From Aradus depressus (taxonomy: Eukaryota; Arthropoda; Insecta; Hemiptera; Aradidae): a DNA stretch of 64,000 nucleotides. The stretch lies in contig OY759216.1 of the NCBI GenBank assembly GCA_963662175.1, positions 51,787,087-51,851,086 on the forward strand, read 5' to 3'. The stretch's first letter is position 1; each line of letters begins with the position of its first letter. A program made the translations under genes and the position numbers. The notes under the pieces are model-generated. The model saw only the letters and a program-made list of their open reading frames with translations. It was not told where the DNA came from and searched no databases. This document shows positions 35,675 through 43,693 of this stretch, piece by piece.

Positions 35675-37675
35675 CCAAATAGGGCTTATTTTGGAAATTG
35701 ACTAGTGTAGTTATTCGCCACCAGAAAATGAAACTTGCTTGAATCAGTTTAGTAAAATAAACAACATAATGACAGAAATGTCCAGCAACTTTACACCGTG
35801 CAACAATTTTTTAATAAAATAAAATAGCGAACAATTTTCGTTTATTGGACTATTTGGATTATTGACGGTATAGGCAAAAAAAGTATAGGCAATTCTATTT
35901 TTATAGGTTTTAATCTTATAACAAAATAGAGAACAAAACAAAAAGCTTTTTAAAAGAACACATTTATTATGAGAAAGACTTGAACAATAGTAGTTTAGAA
36001 AAAAAAAACATTGCAACTAATCAATATTGAAAAATGGGAAAAAACAGCATCAAAAAAGTATAGGCAATTGCCTGAAATACCAATTAACTACTTCAATTTT
36101 AATTATTATTCCAATTTTAAGCAAAATTAATATTTTGTATACACCTTTTTGACTTGTATTATGGCATTAAGCCTTCTGGGCATTGAAGAAACTAAATTTT
36201 TAGTGGTGTCGGTCGATATATTTTGACACTGATCCAGCAGTACTTTTTTGAGCTCATTTTTTGAAGAAATTTTGCTCTTACGGATCGCTGATGCCAGGGG
36301 ACTCCAAAGGTTCTCTATCGGGTTCACATCTGGTGACTGGGGAGGAGGTTTGAGTTGACGGGGTGCATTATATAGCAACCATTCTTCAGTTTTTCTGGCC
36401 CTATGTTTGGGGTCATTATCTTGCTGAAATATAAATGTTCTCTCTAATCCTAGTTTCACGGCCCTCTCCTTTAAATTATGACGCAACACATTGATGTAAA
36501 CATCAGTAGTCATAATAACATCAATACAGGCTAAATTACCCATTCCACTTGCAGCCATAGGCCCCACACCATAACACTCCCACCGCCGTGTTTTACCAAT
36601 GGCCTTAAATTCTTTGTTTGGAATTCTGTATTGGTTTTTCTCCAAACATAACGACGTCCATCGGATTCAAAAATATTAAATTTAGATTCGTCAGTAAAAA
36701 TTACTTTATTCCAAAATTCTTCAGTTTGGTTTTTATACTGTTTGGCAAACAGCAAACGTTTCTCCCTATTAGCTTGTGAAATGAACGGTTTCTTTCGGGC
36801 GGCTCTTCCGAAAAATTGCTTTTCATTCAAAACATTTCGTACTGTTTGGACACAGAAAGACTTGTCTACACAATTTGCCACATCTAACGCCAAGTCTGGT
36901 CCACTTATAAATGGATTTTTTTTACCTTTTTTACGATTTCTCGTGTTTCCCTGGCTGTGAATATCCTTGGACTTCCACTTCGTTTTCTATTTTCAAGAGA
37001 CCCAGTGTTTTCAAAATTTTTAATAATCGTTCTCACAGTAAATAAGCTTAATTTTAACTTTTCACCAATCGCTCGATAAGTCACCTGGGATCAGCGATCC
37101 GTAAGAGCAAAATTTCTTCAAAAAATGAGCTCAAAAAAGTACTGCTGGATGAGTGGCAAAAGATATCGACCGACACCACTAAAAATTTAGTTTCCTCAAT
37201 GCCCAGAAGGCTTAATGCCATAATAGAAGCCAAAGGGATGCATACAAAATATTAATTTTGCTTAAAATTGGAATAATAATTAAAATTGAAGTAGTTAATT
37301 GGTATTTCACGCAATTGCCTATAATTTTTTGATGCTGTTTTTTCCCATTTTTCAATATTGATTTGTTGCAATGTTTTTTTTTCGAACTACTATTGTTCAA
37401 GTCTTTCTCATAATAAATGTTTTCTTTTAAAAAGCTTTTTGTTTTGTTCTCTATTTTGTTATAAGATTAAAACCTACAAAAATAAAATTGCCTATACTTT
37501 TTTGAGCCACTGTACCTATCTGATATAACTGAAGAAGATACAACAAAAAAATGGAAGTGAGAACTCTCGTTGGCTTGGAACTAATCTTACATCACTGAAA
37601 TATGAAATTAAAATTGTAAACATTGAAAATATGTCCCAATCATTGAATTTATTTTATTTATTCATTTTTTTCAGA
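27567..37675 (+). CDS. Secreted His-rich, Gly/Trp-rich cuticle-type protein (spliced, 109 aa)
   Basis: Exons joined: 27567-27587, 32197-32264, 33853-34092, and the single coding base at 37675 that completes the stop. All introns are GT-AG with GTAAGT, GTACGT and GTAAGT donors and T-rich acceptors. Residues 1-21 form a signal peptide: a short N-region, hydrophobic core ILLLFGLVLV, then ATSS as a likely cleavage site. Residues 30-67 are His/Val-rich with alternating KVHLKVHVPHQVQHVYHEKH, a pattern frequent in insect cuticle and other extracellular proteins. Residues 68-109 are Gly-rich with repeated W-x-S-GGG units ending HGWHDD. There is no enzyme domain. The role is inferred to be an extracellular/cuticular structural component. 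The third intron interrupts the stop codon (TG|A); if it is retained, the frame adds one Trp and stops at TAA. Confidence 0.82.
27588..28147. other. Start of intron 1, no separate gene
   Basis: AT-rich intronic sequence with short open frames lacking recognisable domains. Confidence 0.45.
28148..28443 (+). mobile_element. SINE family A, 5'-truncated, inside intron 1
   Basis: Starts within the tRNA-like head (ATGCGTGCTTGCCTTCTGAG) and runs through the full body to CATAAAACCTAACG. Low divergence from the 8678 copy. Confidence 0.92.
28444..29264. other. Intron 1 sequence, no gene recognised
   Basis: Contains a short family D terminus at 28493 (AACGAAGTATAGAAGAAGTT). Otherwise unassigned AT-rich DNA. 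Confidence 0.4.
29265..29990 (-). repeat. Repeat family E copy interrupted by a pogo-like MITE
   Basis: TATTGTCTATTTCACAA (29265) resumes after the insertion with ATTATATGGGAGTACTTTTG..CATCTTCAGCCACGACTTAA. The uninterrupted arrangement is seen at 54812-54895. Confidence 0.6.
29285..29929. mobile_element. pogo/Tigger-like MITE, copy 1
   Basis: The left end CAATAGAACCTCTATAAGTC and the right end (inward) CCTCTTTAAGTCGAA are the inverted-terminal type of pogo/Tigger elements. Multiple internal 'tCGAgTTaTAGAGG' repeats could be transposase-binding-like motifs. No coding frame. A second, truncated copy is at 52979. Confidence 0.72.
30172..30378 (+). repeat. Repeat family D, partial, with poly(C)
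   Basis: About one and a half monomers. The pyrimidine-rich segment has become a C homopolymer at about 30339-30357. Confidence 0.6.
30411..30628 (+). mobile_element. SINE family A, 5'-truncated, diverged
   Basis: Body from TTATCTGAGAGGTGGAAAAA to GGGCATGAGTCACAAGACC with small deletions; no head. Confidence 0.85.
30629..31271. other. Intron 1 sequence with (TA)n
   Basis: TA microsatellite at about 30881-30919; otherwise AT-rich and unassigned. Confidence 0.45.
31272..31871. mobile_element. PIF/Harbinger-like MITE with TAA target duplication
   Basis: A 600-bp element flanked by TAA (31269-31271 and 31872-31874). The terminal inverted repeats share ACACCAA(T/A)GCCG(A/G)GCCGAGCC. Subterminal GC-rich blocks made of GCCGAGCC-type repeats sit at both ends of an AT-rich core. 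A 3-bp TAA/TTA duplication is the PIF/Harbinger signature. No transposase frame. Confidence 0.72.
32197..32264 (+). CDS. Exon 2 of the secreted protein gene (signal peptide core)
   Basis: 68 nt after acceptor TTTCAG, encoding ILLLFGLVLVATSSPIFFGG and HK, with donor AAAAA|GTACGT. Enters in phase 0 from the 21-nt exon 1 and leaves two bases for the next codon, which the A at 33853 completes as Lys. Confidence 0.82.
32265..33852. other. Intron 2 of the secreted protein gene
   Basis: 1.59 kb; contains only a SINE family A tail fragment at 33150. No other feature recognised. Confidence 0.6.
33150..33198 (+). repeat. SINE family A tail fragment
   Basis: GTAGTTAAAGCCCGGGCATG then AGTCACAATAACTAACTA. 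Confidence 0.7.
33853..34092 (+). CDS. Exon 3 of the secreted protein gene (mature protein)
   Basis: 240 nt after acceptor TTTGTTTCAG, encoding the His-rich and Gly/Trp-rich parts. Its GC content and codon use (GTG, CAC, GGT/GGC) differ sharply from the AT-rich introns. Donor TG|GTAAGT. Confidence 0.85.
34093..35860. other. First half of intron 3, no gene recognised
   Basis: AT-rich with a TA tract at about 35638-35675. Some direct repetition near 34256-34320 (GGTTTAAGTGTTA twice). Confidence 0.45.
36127..37084 (-). pseudogene. Tc1-like DDE transposase, 5'-truncated and frameshifted
   Basis: Read from 37084 downward: a helix-turn-helix segment (VTYRAIGEKLKLSLFTVRTI), a linker with ENRKRSGSPRIFTAR, then the DDE domain. 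Catalytic residues visible are the Asp of FTDES, the Asp of QQDNDPKH and the Glu of DVNPIENLW, i.e. a DD34E-type layout. One frameshift near 36555 separates KHGGGSVMVWG from PMAASGMGNLACID. The first N-terminal codons are missing where the inverted piece joins, so no functional protein is expected. Confidence 0.85.
37091..37255 (+). pseudogene. Inverted Tc1-like transposase C-terminus (second copy)
   Basis: 55 codons including stop on the + strand, starting SAIRKSKISSKNELKKVLLD and ending IIEAKGMHTKY. It differs from the corresponding end of the main copy (DEWQKIS versus DQCQNIS; EAKGMH versus QVKKVY). The Trp and AKG residues here match Tc1 family norms better, so it derives from a different element copy. 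Confidence 0.82.
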
Positions 37676-37866
37676 TCTGAAACAAGAAGAAACCTTTTCA
37701 CTTGACATCTGAAGATATCCTGTATACACATGGTACACTGTAAATATACAAGTGGTACAAAGTCTGAACATATAGGGGCATAAATATAAATAATAAGATA
37801 TGTACATATTTACTACTGTATATAAATGTACATTTTATATGTAATAAAGACCCATTTTTTACTATA
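37675..37866 (+). other. Terminal exon and 3'UTR with poly(A) signal
   Basis: Acceptor TTTTTTTCAG ends at 37674. The first base completes TGA. An AATAAA signal lies at 37843-37848 with a T-rich stretch just downstream; cleavage is expected near 37860. The 3'UTR is about 190 nt and non-repetitive. Confidence 0.65.
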
Positions 37867-38319
37867 GTATTGAATACTCATTTTTTGTCCTTTTTCTATA
37901 ATACTAACAAAAACCAGTTTAATTGAGAAATTTGATAATGTAATTTTCGATTAATTTTTCGAATAATACTCAATGTTCAAGTGTCATTATGTAAGTTGGC
38001 CAATAAAAAAAAAATTGACGGGATTGAGCCAGTATACAGTTTATACAATTTACAATTTGTTAAGTATACTTATTTAAATAAGTTTACTAACGGTGAAGAT
38101 AAATGCATACAGATACATATATTCACATTATCTCTGTGGAAGAGCAACGATAATTAATCTTGAATATGCAGCAAGAAACTATAATAATATAATAAAATTG
38201 AACATAAATTAAAAACATTAGTTCTAAACCAAATATATTTATAAATTTAATACAATAATAATAATACAATATAATACATTAGGAAAGAAATGAATAAGAC
38301 AAATTGTATGAGAAAAAAT
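37867..38319. other. Downstream flank, no gene recognised
   Basis: AT-rich sequence after the poly(A) site. Confidence 0.4.
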
Positions 38320-38880
38320 ATATTATGCTGGGCACCGCAGCTAGTATGTGCCTTGCAACAGCGGATGCCCTAGGTATTTTGTGCTTAACAATGCTGGTGA
38401 TAGCTATTATTTAGCGAAGAACGTAGAAACTAGTAATACCCGGGTCTACCCCTTAGCCCTAAGAACTTCTAGCTGACCCGACAGACGTCGTTCTGTCAAA
38501 AGCTATTGGACTGGATTTTTTTTTATAGTTCCTACCTATCGGCCTCGCAACGGCGTACCACTCCAGCTAGTAAGTGCTCGGAACAGCTGGGCACAACAGC
38601 TAGTGTGTGCTTAAAACCGCTGGGCACTATCCTACTTAAGAACGCCGGGCACCTTAGATAGATAGTATGCGCCTTGCAACTCCGTGCAACCAGCTATTAA
38701 GTTCTTAGGACCGCTGGGCAACACAGATAGTACGTAGTTAGGAACGCAGGGCACCGCAGCTAGTATGTGTCTTGTAACAGCGGATGCCCTAGGTATTTTG
38801 TGCTTAAGAACACTGCTGAGAGCTATTATTTACCGTGCAACGGTGCACTTTCAAGGTAATACATACTTAGGAAACCCACC
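38320..38880 (+). repeat. Helitron-like terminal repeats in tandem
   Basis: Repeated units of the type GAACGCTGGGCACC(G/A)CAGCTAGTATG (38330, 38590, 38710, 38755 and, further on, 39830). Each contains a CTAG|T like the 3' end of a Helitron. An inverted copy is at 41900-42340 and a direct copy at 52555-52850. Confidence 0.55.
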
Positions 38881-41058
38881 CTATAAAAATTAGGGATATA
38901 TCCCATCTTTAAGAAAGCTCCATGTGAGATTCATTCAGCATTAATGCACCCCCGACATGTGAAATTCCATGACAATCCCATCATCCGTTAAAGACCTATC
39001 ACTATCTTTATATGTAGGCCTACCCCCACAACCCGCCCTCCCGTTCAAAATTTTGAGATGTCACGTACCGTATTTTTCAATTTGGCCTTTAAGAATACTA
39101 CATGTGAAATTCCATGACAATCCGATCATCCGTAAAGACCTATCACTATCTTTATATTAGGCCTAGCCCCCCCCCCCCCCTTCAAATTTTGAGACTTCAC
39201 ACATCCTATTCTTAAATTTGGCTTTTTAGAATACTACTTGTGAAATTCCATGACAATCCGACTATTAGTTAATGAGTTACCGGTATCTTTATACTAAGAC
39301 CTACCCCCACAACCCCCGCTCCCGTGCAAAATTTAGCCAATAATTTTTATTATATAGATGTAGATATGAAAAAACTGAATAAAACGAAACAGTAAGTAAA
39401 TGACAAAGCTGACAACCAAACAACCAAAGATAAATCGAGGAACTTGCCAGAACATTGCCAGAAGCGAAGATTCAAAAACAACCAAGAAAATAACACGCAC
39501 TCAAAACTGAATAAAACGAAACCGTAAGTAAATGACAAAGATGACAACCAAAGATAAATCGAGGAACTTGCCAGAACATTGCCAGAAGCGAAGATTTAAA
39601 AACAACCAAGAAAATAACACGCACTAAAAACTGATAACACGCACTAAAAACTGAATAAACCGAAGGACCCCTGGGCACCATAGCTAGAACGCGCCATTCA
39701 TAGGCGGAAACCACAGGTAGTGAATACTTAGCGTCATTGGACGTTCTAGCCAGTGCGTACTTAAGAACGCTTGTGACCACAAATGTGCGGACCCCACAGC
39801 CGCTGTATGGACCCCACAGCTAGAACGTAGTTAGGAACGCTGGGCACCACAGCTAGTACTTAGTTACTATTACTACTTGTGAAATTTCATGAGAATCCGA
39901 TTACCTTTAATGAGTCAGTATTATTTTTATGCTTAGCGCCTCCCTCCCGTTCAAATTTTTGAGATGTCACATAGTGTATTTTTCTATTTCGCCTTTAAAA
40001 ATACTACATGTGAAATTCCATGACCATCCGACCATCAGTTAATGACCGATCACTATCTTCGTATTTAGGCCTACTCCCACAACCCCCCTTCCGTTCACAA
40101 TTTTGCGCTAAAACAATTTTTATGCCCCCATTGCAACCCCCCCTCACGTTCACTATTTTGTGACGTCACACACCCTATTTTTCTATTTCGCCTTTGAAGA
40201 TACTACATGTGAAATTCCATGACAATTCGATCATCTGTTAATAACCGATCACTATCTTCATATTTAAGCCTACCCCCACAACTCCCCTCACGTTCACGAT
40301 TTTGTGACGTCACACACCCTATTTTTTATTTGGCCTTTAAGAATACTACATATGAAATTCCATGACAATCCCATCATTCGTTAAAGACTTAGCATTATCT
40401 TTATATATTGGCCTACCCCCACAAACCCCCTCCCTTTTGTGACGTCACACACTTTATTTTTCAATTTGACTTTCAAGAATTCGACATGTGAAATTCCATG
40501 ACAATCCCATCATCCGTTAAAGACCTATCACTATCTTTATATGTAGGCCTACCCCCACAACACGCCCTCCCTTTCAAAATTTTGAGATGTCACGTACGTA
40601 TTTTTCAATTTGGCCTTTAAGAATACTACATGTGAAATTCCATGACATTCCGATCATCCGTTAAAGACCTATCACTATCTTTATATGGAGGCCTACCCCC
40701 ACAAACCCCCCTCACGTTCACTATTTTGTGACGTCACACACCATATTTTTTTATTTGGCCTTTAAAAAAACTACCTATGAAATTCCATGACAATCCTCAT
40801 CCGTTAATGACTTAGCACTATCTTTATATTTAGGTCCCCCTTACACCCCCCCTACCGTTCAACATTTATGGACGCCACATAGCCTATTTTTTAACTTGGC
40901 TTTTAAAAATACTACATGTGAAATTTCATGATAATCCGTCCATCCGTTAATGCGCTAGGGCAATTTTTGTGCTTAGCCCCCCCCCCCCCCCCCTCCAGTT
41001 GACCGCTAGAAACTCTCTTCATAAGAACCTTCCTCGGTCTTCAACGAATATTTGAAAA
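38880..41058 (+). repeat. Tandem array of a roughly 142-bp monomer
   Basis: About eleven monomers, each with GAAATTCCATGACAATCC, 'CGTTAAAGACCTATCACTAT', 'AGGCCTACCCCCACAA' and 'TTTTGTGACGTCACACACCC'. The monomer start occurs at 40012, 40211, 40354, 40490, 40634, 40779 and 40920, i.e. mostly 136-145 bp apart. The array is interrupted by an insertion at about 39350-39870. Ends in a C run (40978-40993). Confidence 0.85.
39371..39660 (+). repeat. 132-bp tandem duplication inside the array
   Basis: Unit AAAACTGAATAAAACGAAAC...AACACGCACT at 39371-39502, repeated from 39503 with an 8-nt deletion, plus a short third partial unit. Confidence 0.8.
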
Positions 41059-41130
41059 AAAAAATTAGCCGAATTTGTCCAGCCGTTCTCGAGTTTTGCG
41101 CTTAGGAAAATTAGCCAGTCATTTTTAATA

Positions 41131-41286
41131 TATACCCCAAATTATACTACAGTATTATACTCTGTATACAGTGTTATACTACAGAGCATTATAATTTTAT
41201 TATATACCCCAAATTATACTACAGTATTATACTCTGTATACAGTGTTATACTACAGAGTATTATAATTTTATTATATACCCCCTCG
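41131..41286 (+). repeat. Two tandem 72-bp units
   Basis: TATACCCCAAATTATACTAC units start at 41131 and 41203, with a truncated third at 41275 that runs into the LTR-like module. Each unit contains a short internal inverted repeat around CTGTATACAG. Confidence 0.85.
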
Positions 41287-41545
41287 TGTCATTAGTTAAA
41301 CCGCAACTCTATACACCTAGACACGGAGTCAGCTCATCATATCCTATTTCCTATAAATACCTCCCCTCCTCTTTAGATGTATCAGTCTTGTTTCTCCATT
41401 CTTTACATACAATTGTTAGAGCTTGTACATATTTGTAGTTTTGTGATAAAATAAATCTTTTTTTTAAGTGACTTGACTTAGTTTGGATTTAACTATTGAT
41501 AACGTTTCCTATATTACTGAAGGTTATCCTTCAATTTTCGTTACA
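41287..41545 (+). promoter_or_regulatory. LTR-like module: TATA, initiator and poly(A) signal
   Basis: A 259-bp block begins TGTCATTAG and ends TTACA. It contains TATAAATA at 41352, an initiator TCAGT at 41382-41386 with its A 32 bp from the TATA start, and AATAAA at 41450. This spacing is the layout of a retrotransposon LTR (U3-R-U5). No coding region, primer-binding site or matching target duplication was found, so a solo LTR is an inference; a small Pol II promoter unit is the alternative. Confidence 0.45.
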
Positions 41546-41546
41546 C

Positions 41547-42340
41547 AGGAAGGTTCTTATGAAGAGAGTTCCTAGCGGTCAACTGGAGGGTGAGGGGGGG
41601 GGGCTAAGCACAAAAATTGCTCTAGCGCATTAACGGATGGACGGATTATCATGAAATTTCACATGTAGTATTCTTGAGAGACAAGTTAAAAAAAAGGCTA
41701 TGTGACATTTCAAAATTTTGAACGGGAGGGGGGGTTGTGGGGTAGGCCTACATATAAAGGAAGTGATAGGTCTTTAACGGATGATCGGAATGTCATGGAA
41801 TTTCGCAAGTAGTATTCATAATAGACAAAAACAAAAAAAGGATATGTGACGTCTCAAAATTGTCAACGGGAGGGGGGTATGGGGGGGCAAGCATATACCT
41901 AAATAGTAGTTTCAAAAGCAATATTTAAAAATTGGCTGTGACCCTTTGGACGGGAGGGGCGGGGGTGCATTAATACAGAATGAATCTCACATGGAGCTTT
42001 CTTAAAGATGGGATATAGCTCTAATTTTAATATGGTGGGTTTCCTAAGCATGTATTACCTAGGAGGTCCACCGTTGCACGGTAAATAATAGCTATCACCA
42101 GCGTTGTTAAGCACAAAATACCTAGAGCATCCGCTGTTGCAAGGCACATACTAGCTGCGGTGCCCAGCATTCCTAACTACATACATACTATCTGTGTTGC
42201 CCAGCGTTCCTAAGAACTTATTAATACCTGGTTGCACGGAGTTGCAAGGCGCATACTATCTAAGGTGTCCGGCGTTCTTAGGCAGCATCCAAAAACAAAG
42301 ATGGTCAACCACAGAAAGATTCAGATGTATCGGGAAAGAA
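41547..42340 (-). repeat. Inverted copy of the monomer and Helitron-like repeat
   Basis: Reverse complement of the inner end of the 38.3-41.04 kb array (41547 AGGAAGGTTCTTATGAAGAG pairs with 41017-41036), followed by the Helitron-like units. Its outer end (41893-42340) also matches 52520-52980 in inverted orientation. Confidence 0.82.
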
Positions 42341-42412
42341 AGACAAACGACTGCCCAGAACACTCTGCAAATTAACCTATCGGGTAATGATTCTGCAGAT
42401 ACAGTGAAGAGA

Positions 42413-43693
42413 ATGAGGACAACATATACGACAGAGCCGTATTTGACCTCATCTCCTCCAAGAAAGAGAACCAAGAAAATGTATAAGATAACTAGTGTTA
42501 GTAACAACAATATGAAGAGCTTTACCAGACATTTCATAGTAAGCAGAAAGGAAGTAGGAGAAACTTTCATAAATGTCTCCCCATTTTTCTTGTGCAAAAA
42601 ATTAACTGAGACAATTGGAACACCTACGGGAGTGAAGAGGATATACGAGGGCAAACTTGCTATTGAAGCTTCCAGTCCGAAACAAGCAGAACAGCTTCAA
42701 ACCATGAAAGAGCTGGGAGGATTTCCTGTCGAAGTTATTCCCAACAAAAGACTCAATACCTCTCGGGGTGTCATTACATGTAAGGATTTGAGCATGTGTT
42801 CTGAGGAAGAAATTACATCGGAACTAGCGAATCAGGGAGTCTTAGAAGCGAGACGCATTACGCGACAGGAGGGTGGGAGAACAAGTCCTACAGACTCCAT
42901 TGTATTGACATTCGATTCTCCTAAGGCTCCTGAATGTATAAATGCTGCGTTCTACAAACTCAGGGTGCGGCCGTACATCCCCGCTCCTATGAGATGTTTT
43001 AACTGCCATCGGTTTGGGCACACGCTGAGGAGATGTAGAAGCAAGATCGCACTTTGCATATGTGGTAGGGCCGTGCATGAAGGTTCAGAATGTGACCTTC
43101 CTCCTCACTGCGTCAACTGCAATGGAGAGCATAATTCTCGTTGGCCTAAATGCCCTATTTTTCTCGTTGAGAAAGAGATACAAAAGATTAAAACAACGCA
43201 AAGCCTCTCTTATATAGAAGCTAGAAGTATCGTTAATAGCGACGCTTATGTTACCGCAGCAGTCTCATATGCAGCAAAAGCAAATAAGCCAAGTAGAAAG
43301 GTGTGCTGTGAATCAGCTACACAAACTGAATTGTTTTCTTTCGGAATCTTTCAAAGTATGAAAAATAGCCAGGTGAAAGAAATAGAAACAACCCAACCCT
43401 TACCGATCGCTATGCTTCCCGGGCCTAGTGATCGTACCAACCTCCCTCTGGGAGGGGAACCAATCCCTCTGAAGGAGGAGACTACTTCATTGGGTATCCG
43501 GGACAAAAACCAAATTCCTCAAGCTCTTATGAGGCATGGGAACAGCACGGCAGATGACAGAGCCACCCCTGCTTTGCTTGATCCTGATCTGCCTCAAAGG
43601 AGTCTGGATAGTGAATCCAACTCTCCTAACCTAACTCAACCAACTGAGATAGACTGGAGCCTATCCGCACAGCACACATATGTCGTGGACTGA
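42413..43693 (+). CDS. I-clade ORF1 (gag-like RNA-binding protein)
   Basis: ORF1 proteins coat the element RNA. The frame is open for 499 codons from 42194, but its first 50 codons or so lie in the adjoining repeat. The first in-frame ATG is 42413, giving 426 aa. The C-terminal half contains three zinc-knuckle-like units (CFNCHRFGHTLRRC, then C-I-C-G-RAVHEGSEC, then HCVNCNGEHNSRWPKC), the usual set in Jockey/I-type ORF1, preceded by an RRM-like or gag region without clear motifs. The C-terminal tail is low complexity. It overlaps the following ORF2 frame by 14 nt. No internal stops. Confidence 0.85.
   Translation: MRTTYTTEPYLTSSPPRKRTKKMYKITSVSNNNMKSFTRHFIVSRKEVGETFINVSPFFLCKKLTETIGTPTGVKRIYEGKLAIEASSPKQAEQLQTMKELGGFPVEVIPNKRLNTSRGVITCKDLSMCSEEEITSELANQGVLEARRITRQEGGRTSPTDSIVLTFDSPKAPECINAAFYKLRVRPYIPAPMRCFNCHRFGHTLRRCRSKIALCICGRAVHEGSECDLPPHCVNCNGEHNSRWPKCPIFLVEKEIQKIKTTQSLSYIEARSIVNSDAYVTAAVSYAAKANKPSRKVCCESATQTELFSFGIFQSMKNSQVKEIETTQPLPIAMLPGPSDRTNLPLGGEPIPLKEETTSLGIRDKNQIPQALMRHGNSTADDRATPALLDPDLPQRSLDSESNSPNLTQPTEIDWSLSAQHTYVVD

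Larger units (their letters stand above)
35861..37512 (-). mobile_element. Tc1-like transposon, head-to-head chimera
   Basis: The right end read inward is CAGTGGCTCAAAAAAGTATA followed by TA outside, a Tc1-type terminus. The left end is degraded (AAAAAAAGTATAGGCAATTC). The outer 420 bp or so on each side (35882-36298 and 37084-37508) are inverted copies that include the transposase C-terminus, far longer than Tc1 terminal repeats. Lies in intron 3. Confidence 0.85.
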
